From Monarcha castaneiventris obscurior (lineage: Eukaryota > Chordata > Aves > Passeriformes > Monarchidae): a DNA stretch of 64,000 nt. The stretch is from positions 6,279,501 to 6,343,500 of the forward strand of contig JAMPIT010000493.1 of the NCBI GenBank assembly GCA_026261815.1, in the 5' to 3' direction. Positions 23,581 through 36,700 of this stretch are shown in pieces. The notes beneath the pieces were generated by a model. That model was not told the DNA's origin, searched no databases, and saw nothing but the letters and a program-made list of their open reading frames with translations. A program made the position numbers and the translations under genes. The first letter of the stretch is position 1. Each line of letters opens with the position of its first letter.

Positions 23581-26500
23581 TTTTCTGAATCTACATGCAA
23601 TCACTTTTCCTGCTGTGGTTTTTTTGTGCGCAGAAGTGCAAATTAAAAGTGTTTTCTGTGATTTCTGGAGCTGTAAGTGAAAATCTCTGAGAGAGAAATT
23701 AAATTCATTGCCCTAAATTGAGTAGATCCTAATTTCTCTGGTATTGTAAAAACAGAAATAAAATGCAGTGTTGCTACCTGTGGGGTGTGACGTGATTCAA
23801 TTGGTGTGATGCTGACCTAATCATGGCAAGGTCTGTATTTTAATAATGGCACCACAACCAATTTGCTGTGTTGGCTTGTGCAAACTGTGGTTGCCCCATA
23901 CACAAGAATAGGGAAAGAGAACTGTAATTAATTTTTTTGGATTTACATGAAGCTAAATTAATCATATGATTCTATGTATTTTCCAAAATAAGTGAAAGAT
24001 AAGGCACTGTGTGAATCTCACTTGTGACCCTCTGGGATTTTTTCCTCCCTTTCAATCAAGTCATCTGTGTTAAACAAGAAAATTCTTGCTCCATCCTCAC
24101 TGTCCACTTCCTATGGAGCACCCCACATTTTTTTGTTATTGCTCAGTTACCCGGTGCCAATATTACAACAGCAAGGCAGATGCAGGTACTAACACGTTGG
24201 AGATTTGTGCAAAATAATACAATTAAGTTGCCTCTGCTCATTCAGTTTGCCACATTAAGTAAACATTCATGAGAATTATTCAGAAGAAGGTGGAATACAT
24301 TTGGGAGAAAAAAGTGCGTATTTGCATAATGCAGTGAATTTTTCAGCTTTCGTGCCCTGCTGAATGTAGATGAGATATTCATTTAAGGAGTTTACAATTC
24401 TGCATCCATTCTAACATCTGTTTATAATAAATAGCTGTGACTAGCTTGAAACAAGGAAGGTGATCTCCACAGCCCTTGGGCATTAACTGCTGCCAGCAGA
24501 TACATTTTTAGTCTACCCTGTTTATACTGAAATAAGATGTTTGCCATGGAAACCTGCATGTTACAATAAACCACCACTTTCCAAAGGGCAGGGTAGCTTT
24601 GCAGTAAGCACCAGGAATGTATTATCCAGTGCTTTTTTTCTATAATTATCTGTTCTAAATAGGTTTTCTTAATATTTCTGATTGATTTGATGAGGATTGT
24701 TCTGACCACTCAGTTTGTGTGGAGAATGGGAACTTGCATCTACAAAGCATTAGCTTCCTTTGAATCTTCTTTTCCCTCCAAATTCCAGATTTTTCTGTGA
24801 AGGAAAAGCCTGAAAAATATTTTGAAGTAGGTGGATTTGTTTCTCATGGACAGCAAGAAATAATTTTGCTTTTTATTTTGATTTCACATGAGATGATGTA
24901 TAATTGAATATTAAAAATTACAAAATCATCGACATTTTCAATTTGAGAAATATGAATGTGAGTGGTTTTGGATTTGCCCTTATGTTGTTTTTGCTCTCTT
25001 ATTGAAAAAAAAATCTAGTGAATTTCACATCATTCTCTTTCTTTCCCTTCCACTTCATGTAATGGAAAATCCAACTTCTGGAGGGCAAGGGGCGCTTACC
25101 AAAAGAATAAAATAAAGATTGAAACAATGGGAGCATGTTTTTCTTCTTTTTCTTCCCCTCACTTCCCTCCCCACTGCTCATTTTTTGTCTGTAACTGTCT
25201 GTGCAAGTCAGTCTTTGGAAGATACCCTGGTGGGTCTTGTGTTCTGGTCTCCTGTGGCTATTGCACAGCCCCACAGCCTATTTTGGGAGCTGTGTAAAGG
25301 ACTCCCATGCTGGAATTCCATCCCCTCCTGCACCCAGATGACTTTTCCTGAGCTGCTTTGCCACAGGACTCTCTGACAGGACGTGATGGTGCTGAGCTGA
25401 ACAGTGTGCAGGAAACCTCTTTTGTCAGAGATGGAACAGGACACCTGAATCCAGCCCCTCTGAGATCACAGGAACCATGTGTGAGGCACAAAGACATCCA
25501 CCAATAATTTCTTCCACCCAATCCTCTTTCTTCTGGCTTACACCTCACTTTTGAAATAGTTTCTTTCAAAAAGTATTTCAGTGCATGAAGGGGGGAAACG
25601 GGGCTTTGCTGCAGCCAAAACAGATGAATAAATTAAAGCCACAACTCTTACAGAAAGCAGTTTAATAACCAGTGTGGCAGACACTGCTGATGTTAAACCT
25701 GCTTTAAGGTCTGTTAAGTAGTTAAACTGGGATTTCACATTAAAAAAAAATGTTATTTACATTTGCACATGCTAGCCCTGCTTTTGTCAACAGCACTGGA
25801 GATTAGATGTAAATGATCTGAGGCCAGTAATATAAATGCAACAGTCTGAAGACATTTCTCAAGGAGGCTATTGCAAGACTGGGGGAAAAAAAACCCCATT
25901 CAAATTCTCAACCATTCATCCAAAGCATATTTCCACATGCCAAAACAATCTCAGCCAGCAAAAGTGAAACTCATTTGCTCAAGCTTCCCATTTGCTGAGC
26001 TTGCCTAATAAGACACTTGAGACCTAAGTTTACATTTTTACAATGAAAATTAGACGGAATGATGCAAAGCCCTTCTTGATGTCTCTTCCCTTGATGTTTC
26101 TGCTTCTCTGAATTTGGGTGGTTTAACTACAACATCTGCATCTTCCTCTAACTCTGGGCTGCAGTCCTGTTCTGATTGCTGCTGGGGGAGGGAGGTGGGA
26201 TAATTCTGGGAAGTATTGGGATTTTAAGAGAATAATGGGTAATGTATGGAACCTATCATGTTGTTTTCCCATTTCAAATCTTTTGCCTGAGTTGGGTATG
26301 ACAAATGTGGTTGGATTTGTTGTCCATCCTTCACCTTTAGGTAAAAACTTCTACTTAGGCCTGGAGTCACGTCTTGGCTGAGGTATTCAATTTTAGGCAT
26401 CTGGATTTAAGAACTTGGGTTAGGAATTCAGATCTCACCAGCAGTGTGGGATTCACACTGTGCCTGTGTGGAGGCATGGACCTCTCCCAGATTGTGGAGG

Positions 26501-26831
26501 GGGTGTTTTTATTGCAGACAGGCTGATCAGCAGCTGAAAGGGAAGTAGGGTACAGCCTGTTCTCTGGGGATAATTGTGCCAGCAGTTACACTATTTTTCT
26601 CCAAAGACTTATAGAAACATCAATTTATTCTCACAAAGGACGGTCAAGATGAGTGGGGCCTTGGGTCATATTTTGGCATGAAAACACTTTTATTCTAACT
26701 CTGGGCAACTTTTAGTGACTTTTCTTTTTCCTACCATGAAAAGCTCAAATAATCATACTTCTACTTAGAATTAGACTTGCTCTATTCCCTTTTGCCTGAT
26801 CAGTGGCCACTTTCTAGATACCCAAAGAAGA

Positions 26832-26869
26832 GTTTCCATTCTGAAAACTGGTTTCCATTCTGAAAACAG
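26832..26869. repeat. 19-bp direct tandem doublet
   Basis: The unit GTTTCCATTCTGAAAACTG is followed immediately by GTTTCCATTCTGAAAACAG, with one difference. It is a small local duplication with no associated feature. Confidence 0.9.
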
Positions 26870-29800
26870 GTTAGATTTTCTGCAGTATTTCCTGCTTTTT
26901 AAGGCAAACCAGAATCTTGACCACTTTTGAACCACACACCAGATTCTTCATTTGAGACCAATCTCAAGCAAAAAACAGTACAAACCTAATTTTGCTTTCA
27001 ATGGGAACAGTAAGGAAAAAAGGATTATTTTACTAAATAGAATTCAAATAGACATCTTCTGCAAGTGATAATTAAATGTACTATTAGGAATGAAAATTAA
27101 AATGGAGAAATAAGTGCATATTAAAAAAAAATTAAAAGAGCCAGTTGAGGTCCTTATAATCTGGTTTTGAAAGGTCTTCATCAATCAAGCTCTTTTGGGC
27201 TTCACTGAGAGCCCTGGTCCCCCAATACTACTGATAATCAAACCACTACTGCTTTTAACTTTTAAGCAACTATCAGGTGTTTTTTGTCTGGATCAGATTA
27301 AATTGAAAGAAACCCCGAAGGAATTTGCCTCTCACTGATTTTAGCTTCATATGAAAAATCTTAGTCTCTTTGTTTACTCTAGCTTTAAATACCTTAAGTC
27401 ACATTTTCTACTGGTTATTTGCTTTTCTTAAAGTGAAAACTGGTATTTGAAGCACCTTAATAAATTAAAATTCTTATGTGTGAATTCCTGGGGGTTTTAG
27501 GAACTTTTGTTCCTTTTTTTCTCTTTTTTTAGTGCACTTTCATTATCAGTGCACCTTTTTCCATTTTGGGGGCTAGGTTGGATTATAGCCCCACTCTTAT
27601 CCCTTAAGAAAAGTTTTAAAACCAGAAGATACAGCAAAGTTTTCAATAAATACCTTCATTAAGATCCTGAAATGAAAGTCACTCACATATTTTATGAGCA
27701 TCAGATATCAGAATAGCATCAGATGAATATCCCAGTGATTGATTCTGGTCACAATCCACATATTAAAGACTTTTTCAGCACTCTGGAACTCGTGCAGCCT
27801 TTCACAGGGGCTGTGTGTGGGCCTGTTCCCTGAAATGTTCATGAAGTCAGGCCTTTAGGAGCATGGCTGGCCTGAATACAAAGGAGCAGACCACAAAAAA
27901 ATGTGACTGTTTGGGTCAAACTGATTTTGTATTGTACCAGTGTGAATCTGGCCTCACAAAGGATAGAGGCAAAACAGAGGTATTCTGTCCAAAATTTATC
28001 GGAAACACATCTCAAGCCAAATCACAGATCATGTGTCCATGTCTGAAAACCCAAAGCTGTGTCACTGAACTGGTGTCTGTGCCATGTCCATCAGTCAGTT
28101 CCCTAAAAACCAGACTGCCACACAGGGATGCCCATTCCTATAAACCTCCTTTTTGTTATAGCTCTCATTTTACCCAAAGTGGTAAAACCTCACTTTGTTA
28201 GAGGAAATTTTCTGGAAAGAGGGTATCACTGCTCCCCAGTGGTTTGAGAGAAAAAGAACTCATACAAATGTTAGTGCCTGGCTCCCAGCCTTGGGCATCA
28301 CACTTATTTTGGACTTTTGAAAATGTCAGTCCCAATGCATTTATGCTTCTTCTTTTCCTGTTTGTCAAACTGAAGTATTGCCACCTTTTAATTGTCAAGA
28401 TGAGCTCAATCAGATAAATACATGTGGAAATCCTTATTTACTGGACTCTAACTGTATAATGCATCCATAATGTTTTAATAGTTAACATAAAACATAATGG
28501 TCACTCAGCTATTTTCAGAAAGCAATGCATTACAGGAGGGTTGTCCATTTGATTAAATTGAAACATGGTTTAAACATCAATTTGCTGCTGGCTAGAAGGC
28601 AGTGCAGCTGGTGTGGAGCATTTTGACAATATCCTTCCATGGCTGCTGCAAAGCTCCTGCTGACATTGAATCTCTTGATGCTCAGCAGAAATGTCACCAC
28701 CAGCACTGGTCAAGTACCAGGTGACTCCTGGTGTAATTCCATACCAAACTGGGTGGGTAGAACTAAAGCAGTTGGAAAATTAGAGACACCATTAAATGGC
28801 AAGGTGGCCTATCCTGCAAAGTGGAGAAATGTCCCTCTGAAATGAGGCTTGAGCCAAGCTCAGTGAGCTTGTAGCAACGGAAAGGACTCCAATTTAGGCT
28901 TTCTGGGAGGTGCTGCTGCAGCTGGTGGACGTTTGCAGTGGCATGTAGGAGGTGTCAGCAGAAGAAGTATCCTGCTAAAAAGTCTCCCTGATAGGACTAC
29001 ACTTGGAATGACTCCTTCAGGAAAATGGGGAATAGGTTCCCCTGACAGGAATCCTCCACCAGCAGATGTCTGCTGCTCAGTGTGTTGCTGCCTTGTGGTC
29101 CTTTTATAGCTGGACCATAGAGAGATTCATCTGACTTACCTTCAGTGTTTACTGAAAGATGAGATAAATCTTGACCTAGAAATGCTCTGTCTTTACTTTG
29201 ACTGGATGGGGCTGGGGACTATTTCAGGTCTTACCATCCAGCTTCGATCAGTTATTTCAACACCATGAAAAGGTATGGGGAAATTTTAATTTCTACAGCA
29301 CAGACCAAAGTAATGTTTCTATAAATAAGTGGACATAAAGGGAAAGCAAATTACATAGTGAGAGAAACATCATTCTGACATTCTTCTTTCTTTGATTTCC
29401 TGTGACCATGAGTTAGACTGGAGAGTCCCATAGCTCCTGGAATCTGAGACTGGGCTCTTACTAGAGCAAAATTCCTGGGAATTGTTTGCCTGGCTCAGGA
29501 GAAGAGATTATAACTTGCCTGTATAAGCAAAGAAAGAAATCATAACTCATTTGAAATCCTGACACTCGGTGGTGCTTCTCTATGTGGCAGCTGAAATAAG
29601 TGGAGGCATCATTAAGCCCATGGTGTTGCCATACACAGATCTCTGATTTCTGCCACTTTTATCTCCTGTCACCATTCAAACCCTGAGGTGATTTCTTAGA
29701 GGAAACTTTACTTTAGGAGAAATAGCAAAAGCACCCCATGGCCTGGGTGCTTGTGGTGCTGCTCCTGGGCACTCCCCTGGGTGCAACTGAGCAGTTGTTT

Positions 29801-30677
29801 CTGGATCTTTTGCTAATTTTATGTTAAGAAGGAATCTGAGGTTCCAAGACAGATAATCAGATCTATCTTGGATCCGTTTGGTGTGTTTCATGCCAAAGGA
29901 GAAGAAAGGGGATAAAAATTCATTTTGTGTTCTGCCCACTCTTCACGGATGACACATAACTGACAACTTTCAAAAATTTTCTGATGTAAAAATGCACATT
30001 CATATCTCTTCCGACTGCTCATCCATAGTGGATGATAGTAGTGATATCTGAGCACATTAAAACATGTCCTAAACCATCTTTTTGTCTGTTTTATTTGCTC
30101 TTCTTCATTTTAATTTGCAGTGAGTCTTGCAGATTCTAATTTTTCCTCCTTGGCACTTCAGTTGCAGTATTTATCAGCTTTAACTAAGTGAAAGCAATAT
30201 ACTGTGTAAAGAGATCCATGAGCTATATTGATCTCCTACTTCTTTCCCTGTCAGTCCTGGGGGATGGTGACAAAATTGTAGCAAAATCAAATGGCAATTT
30301 ACAATTGTCTTTTCAGAGCATCTCTGCCTCAGTCTTGTGACATGTAAAATGTCAGTGACATTTTTAAGTGCCAGCTTTGAAGTTCCTCCTTTGATTTACT
30401 TAAATGGAGCATCTCACAAGATGTTCATATATCAAAAATAAAACCAGCATCAATGTTTCTTTTAAAAATCAGAATGCAAGTCTTCATGAAAGGTATCACT
30501 GTTTCCTTAACACAGGTTAGATGAGAGGCAGCTGAAAGGAAACACATCCATGCAAAGGATCTCCATCAAGGACAGTAATTTTAAAAGCAATGGGCATTTG
30601 ATGTAAATGTCTTACAAAAAGTTAGAAAAATTGTAGAATTTCTCTATTAATCCATTGCTGACAACAAAGATCCCAGC

Positions 30678-30718
30678 CTTGGTACCAGCAGCAAAGATCC
30701 ATTGCTACTGGTACCAAG
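30678..30718. other. Perfect-arm inverted repeat (hairpin)
   Basis: The left arm CTTGGTACCAG (30678-30688) and right arm CTGGTACCAAG (30708-30718) are exact 11-base reverse complements. After one mismatch the stem continues for five pairs (AGCAA with TTGCT), leaving a seven-base loop AGATCCA. The total stem is about 17 positions with one mismatch. That is shorter than a typical microRNA precursor, and pairing does not extend outward. No promoter or terminator role is indicated. Confidence 0.7.
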
Positions 30719-33700
30719 AGTAGTTGCTCTGTGACACATCAACATTCCAGGAAATGAACAGAAAGAAAGTAAGAGATATGACATCAAATTTCTCTGAAAT
30801 CAGATTTCCTGGAAGCAACACTGCTTCCTTGAAAAGTTAAGAGTTTCCCTGGAAATGAAAAGAGAGAACAGGAGAATGGTATGCATGATTTTAATTTTTT
30901 TTTTCTTAGAAGCTAATGGCTCCCTTATAACTATGCACTTTCCCTGTGGCAGACAGTAAAAAATAATTTAGTGATTTGACTACTCCTCCTGTAGTTCTTC
31001 CTTCCTTCCCATGAGATGGATCTGATCACTGCAGTGATTATACAGAGTTATTTATTCCCTTTAAAGGAAAAAAAAATTGAAACCTTACTAAGCGTATTTC
31101 TCAGGGGTTTATTTTCCATGTTTCTCACTTTTTTTTTTGCTCAGATCCTTTTTATAGATCTGATTTTGTTGTGTTCCTGTGTCAGTCTGAAGCCTGTCAT
31201 CTGCCACAGCAGCTGGCTCGTTGGTGGAGGCAGCAGATGGACCTGGGTGTGCTCCTGCCAAGGGCTGCACCAGGCTCTGGTGTGGCCCAACCAGAATGGA
31301 AAAACAGCTACCTGTGGAGGACTCCTGCATCTGTCCCAACAAGATCTGCCAGGAGTCCTGTGATGTGGAGCAGGGTTTGTGTTGGAGCTCTTTTAACACA
31401 CACAAAACTGGAGCAGTGATCCTTGAACTTGGGGTGATTTACCCCAGTCTATGGTGCACAGAGCTGGGCTCAGAAAGGCACTAAAGGAGAAAATGCTGGG
31501 GGAGCCAGGGCTGGTTTAGAGTGGTTTCAGAAATTGCTGGCTCTCTTACATGGTATGGGAATATGAAAATCCATTTGGATGAGTGGGGAGTTGCAGGAGG
31601 TTTCCAGGGGAAGAGGTGCAAAGGGAAGGTGCTTTATCAGCAACTGGCACAGGAGGGAGAAAGCAGAGGATTCCCATCCACTAGTGGGAAGCTTCTCCAG
31701 TCACATTCCCAGCATTTTTACATCAACTGGAGTGCCTGCCAGCTTGGCTTTCACCTTTATCCACATGACTGTTGCAAAAAATTTTTTCCTTTTGTAGGGC
31801 TTTTCTCTTAAGGAATAAAGAAAAATTGAAGAACTCCTTCTGGAAAATATTTTTACCTCTCCATTTTATTAATCTAGCACTAGCTGTCTGGTCTTTTTTT
31901 TTCCTGTTACAAATAATCCCTATAATTTTCTCAGACATTCTGAAACTGCTGCAATAAAGGCATAGCTCCTGCCCTTTGGAAGAGACAAGAACCATTTCTG
32001 TCTGCAGCTGCATCTTGCCAGTGAAGTTAAAAATGCTTTGGAACCTTTTCCACAATAAAAGTTGAAATGATTGCTCTATTCTGGGTGGTTTTTCCTTGTT
32101 GTTCTAGTGCTTTTACTCTCAAAAGCCAAATGGCATTTAGAATGATGAATGTTTTGCTTCCTCTTTCCTTCCCAGAAATACATGGCAATAATGTCTGGAG
32201 ATTTCTGATATTACCGAAAATGCATTTTCCTGATCAGTTTTACATTCGTTTTAAATAGCCCTTCCTGGGATATGTAGGAAATTATCAAATCACATGGCTT
32301 TATTTTTGGTTTTTTTGTGATAGTACTCAGTCCTGTAAACTGGCATTAATAATTTGTGGTAAAAGAGAGTAACTATTGAGATCTATGGAATCCTGCTCTG
32401 TGGCACAGTTCATCCCACAGCAACACCATGGATTCAAACACTGTTCTGCTCCATTTTACACTTTTTTTTTTGTTGCGTATCTTTATGTACAAGAGATTTA
32501 AGTGGTCATTTGGGTCCAAAGAATGTGGGATGAGTTACTTTAAACTGTTAATTTCTACCCCCCTTTTATTTTGAAAAGAAATCTCAGATTCTTGGGTATC
32601 ACTTTTCATTCCTACTTTGCCTATGTCCCGTGTCTCTGTAAATCTCCTGTCCTGGCTTTGACTTCAGGTGGATGTAGAGTGACCATTACATCAGCCTGTA
32701 CTAAAATAAGGGCAAGCTAAATGCACTGAAGCTACATCAATATGCTGCAGCTAATACAAACCACATACAAAAAAACCAAAGTAACCAGAGGGTGCTATTA
32801 ATTTTAGACTAAAAATGCATCAAGGAATGAAAGCTAGTCCATTAAACCAGGATTGTTTTGCTATGATTCTAATGTAAATCACTGTCAGAAAAGTAAATAT
32901 ATTAGCAGCAACTAAGCAAGCCAAGATCAAGCCAAGGTTTGAGAGATGTCCTCGTTATTCTAGTGGGTTTGCAATTGCTTTTCTTATTCCTCATAAAAAA
33001 TTAATCAGTAGCACTGGAAATAATTCAGTTCTAGACATAAAAAAAGCCAACTCCATTTGAGACTCCCCTGATGTCTACACAGAACTCATAGAAAACCCTT
33101 GGACTAGGTAATTATGTACAAGAATAAAAGTAGTAATGAAACAAGAACTAATTTTATTTCTTTCCTGACGGTCATTTTAACTGCTGGTGCAGGTCAACAC
33201 TATAGGGAGGAGCGTGACTTTTAAGTCAGAAATATCCTTTATCCTTTAAATTTTTGCTGTTTATTATGCATTACCTTTAACTGCTGGAGTGCATCACACA
33301 CAAAGAGCTGTGCCTGTGAGCCTCTCCCTTCCCCTTTGAAGGTGAGGCCCCCACCTGCCATGGAAGTCTGCAACCACAGCCCCCAACCTTAACAAGAACA
33401 GCTACTCCTTCCCCCTTTTTTTGTCTTTAGGGAGAGATGTTTTCCTGAGTAACCCTTATTTTTAATATTTTCTTTTATCAGAGTATTTCTAGCAGTTCCC
33501 TGTCAATCCTGATGCTGCAGTACATTCAGGCATAGCTGGGATGAGGCTCCAAACAACCAGAGCCTTTGACTGGGCTCAAAGGAAGTTTCCTTGGCAACTG
33601 CAACACCAGAAAGGCACTTCCACCTGCCTGAGATTTCTTTTTCATTTAGGAGTCTGCACATTGGCTTTGCATGGAGAATTGGGTTCTATCTTCAGGCTTT

Positions 33701-36700
33701 ATTCATAACACAAGTTGCTTATAGGAGTAATGTAATTTTTGCATATGAATTCATTATTTGGGCTGGCTGGCTTGCTGAGAAGACTGTAGAGAGTCACAGA
33801 ATGCTGCAGTGCCATGTGGTGGGATTTGGGAAGGACATACAGCACTTAAGCTACAAAAATTGAAGTGCCACATGGGAGAAAAAGATTCTGTCTAGAGAAG
33901 AATTAGTTTGCTCCTGTGTCTGTGTTAGAAATTATGAGATCAGGGAAACTGCCAAACCAGCAGAGATCTTTGGAGTTTACTAGATTTGTGAAATTTTAAG
34001 GTGAAACAGCCAAGAGAAGGCTATGGCATAAGGAAATAAAACCCCAGGTGGTGTGACAATATTAACACAGGGCCAGGATTAACCTGTAATTACTCCAATT
34101 AACCCAGAGCCTGGGCTGCCACTCCTCAGCCTCACTGCCAAGGTCCCAGAAGGATGGGCACTTAAGAAAGGGAGGCTGTCATGCACTTCTGGAGTCACTC
34201 ACAGCCACTCCAGGCAGTTTTTGGATGGTGAAGGTGAGATCACTGTGTATTTAGCAGAGCTTGTCTCCTTTCACCCCCACACAGGGTGTGCCACCCACAT
34301 GGGGTCTGCCCAAAGGCCTGGGAACTGCTTCTCCTGAGAGTAGGATGATAAATCAAACCCTGCTGCTAGTTACTGAGGGGCTGTAGATTGCTGTAAAACC
34401 CTTGCTACCCAAAGGGCTGGGAAGAGAAGGGATGTTCCTCCAGCACGGGCAACATCTGGGGCCAGCAGAGCCACAGAGAGGTCCCACAGGGCCAGGAAAC
34501 AGTGTTCCCACAGGGGAAACTTGGGATGGTCCTCTGGCCTCAACACCCCCATGAGCAGCAGAGAGAGGAACTAAAAGATGCCACTAATGACACGAAGACA
34601 CCGTGGATGACACAAACTCAAGGATGCCTTGAGTGTTGTAGCACTTTGGGCAGGCTGACTCGGTACAGCCATTCTATTCCAACACACAAATGCAATTTAA
34701 AGCCCAAACAGGTTTACTGAGCTCCCAAATATTGTCAAAAAGAGCTGCATGTGAAAGGAACTGAGCCTGTGCTCTGTGCCCTGGGTGCTGTGGGAATGAA
34801 TCCTTGAGGAGAAACAGCTCTGCCACATGGGTGACAGATACCCACCCACTGCCCCAGTTAACCCCACCTGGACCCTGCCAGCTGGGGGGAATTGAAAAGA
34901 GCCACAGCAAGAAGGGGCTGGGGCAGTTTGAGGTACCCAGGACCTGAACTGAGGGAGAGGAGGTGAAGGAAATAATCCTGAGCTTCAAATGTACATAGAA
35001 GCAGAGCATGGATGGGTAGAGTTCTGCCCAAAGTTATAAGCTAGGCCTAAGGGATTAAGGTGAAGCCTAAAGTGTTTATTATAAAGACATCTGTTCCTGA
35101 TGACACAGGTACATCATTGGCTTTTTATACTGTATTTTTAATTTAATTTTGTAGGACTGTCCTGCCAGGACAGGGCCCCTCAGCTTTGGCTGGGGCTGTT
35201 GCTCTGGTGATGCCTGTTTCTGCTGTGAGGTGTTTGTGTGCTCAACAGGGTTACTTTCATGCTTGTGTGGACTAAAGCTCACCAGGATATGCTGAAAGAG
35301 TCAGCATCATTTTATTCTGCTTTTGGTGTCAGGCTCTTTCTCTACCTTTTTACATTTTGTAAAAGGTCTTTGCTACAGTGAATTGTCTATCCCAAGGCTA
35401 GACAAGGCTAATCTTTTCTAGATTGTGTATCACCTTCAGATTTATCAGTGTCCAATTTCATAACCAGTCATAGGGTTTTTGCTGGTTTTTCAGTGGGGTG
35501 AGGTTTTCTCCTATGTAAGAAACATGTCTTTGTGCAGTCCCTGGATATCAGATCCTAAGTGAAGAGATTTTCAGTCACTGCTTTTAACATGAGGAAATGA
35601 AATCAAAAATCATGTTCTACTACTTTGACAAAACTGTATTTATTTTGTAAATCTCTATCTAATATATCTCCCCCTGGAGAGGGGCTGTTTGTGCTGTTTA
35701 GCTTTATGTATTGCACTCAAAGCAGGCATAACCCCTCCAGCAGCTCTGTTCAGGGCCACAGAGATGCAAGTGCCAACTGAAGGAGTTAACTAAAACTAAG
35801 TGGTGTGACTGTCCCTTTACCAGCCTAGTTCCCAGCAGCCAATTAATATTTCCTGAACCTGAGTGAGGAGACTCAGAGTGCAGCCCTGTGCTGAACAGGG
35901 AGAAAAAGAAAAATTCTTCCCAGTTACAGCAGCTCTTCCAATCCCCCTTTGACAGAACTCTTTCAAGGTGATACTCCTTTCTCCCTGGCAGAGATGGGTC
36001 CTGCTGAATGGAGGTGTGTATCATGTTGTTCAGAGACTTTGTGACCTTGGTTTTGCTGCTGTTATGGCAATAATTAAAATGACACTTATTGGTAACACTT
36101 GGCAACATAACTGGGTTTTGGTGACTGAAATAAAGTCAACTCCAGAAGCAGACTTTCAGACTTCAGGTTTGAGTGTGGGTGGAGGGGAGGAGACATTTCT
36201 TCTTTTCCAAGCCTATGCTTGGAATATGATTCTAATGCCCAGTGGAAGTGCTTTGTCAACAGAGAAAAACAAATAAAAAGAAGGTTCTCAGGTGCATCAG
36301 GAGTCAGAGCTGTGTCTCCTCTCCAATGCACTGACTTAATCAGCCTCTCCTTTCCTAGTCACCCTTGTAAGAGCATTTATTGTTTTCATATCATGCTTCA
36401 GTAGAACTTGAGTCCTCAGCCTAAATACCAGCATATGTGATCTCCATGTATTAATATCTCCCTCTGGCTTCCATGTCACTAAAATACTGCCAACCTGCTG
36501 TGTTGTTTGGTTATATATATGTGTGTATGAAAGAATAAATCAAGATAATAAACTGAGTGACAGCAGTGTAAGGAGGAAGCAGAGAATGCTCAGCCTGGTG
36601 GGAGGGCCAGAGACAGCCCAATAAATAAAGGGGACATGGAAGTGTTCCCATCAGCAAATCTGTGTGCATGCTGCTGTGTGTTGAGCAGCTGTGGGGTTAG

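Larger units (their letters stand above)
22288..30677. other. Gene-free unique sequence
   Basis: No gene, RNA gene or named transposon is recognised over 8.4 kb. Visible structure is a GTT-rich tract at 23510-23580 and a 19-bp doublet at 26832-26869. A 68-codon frame at 28639-28845 begins MAAAKLLLTLNLLMLSRNVT, which resembles a signal peptide, but nothing downstream looks like a protein and I treat it as chance. Confidence 0.5.

Noticed and set aside
28639..28845. 68-codon frame with a signal-peptide-like start (MAAAKLLLTLNLLMLS)
   Set aside because: The rest of the frame is unlike a secreted protein, and there is no promoter or supporting exon. A short hydrophobic start is common by chance.
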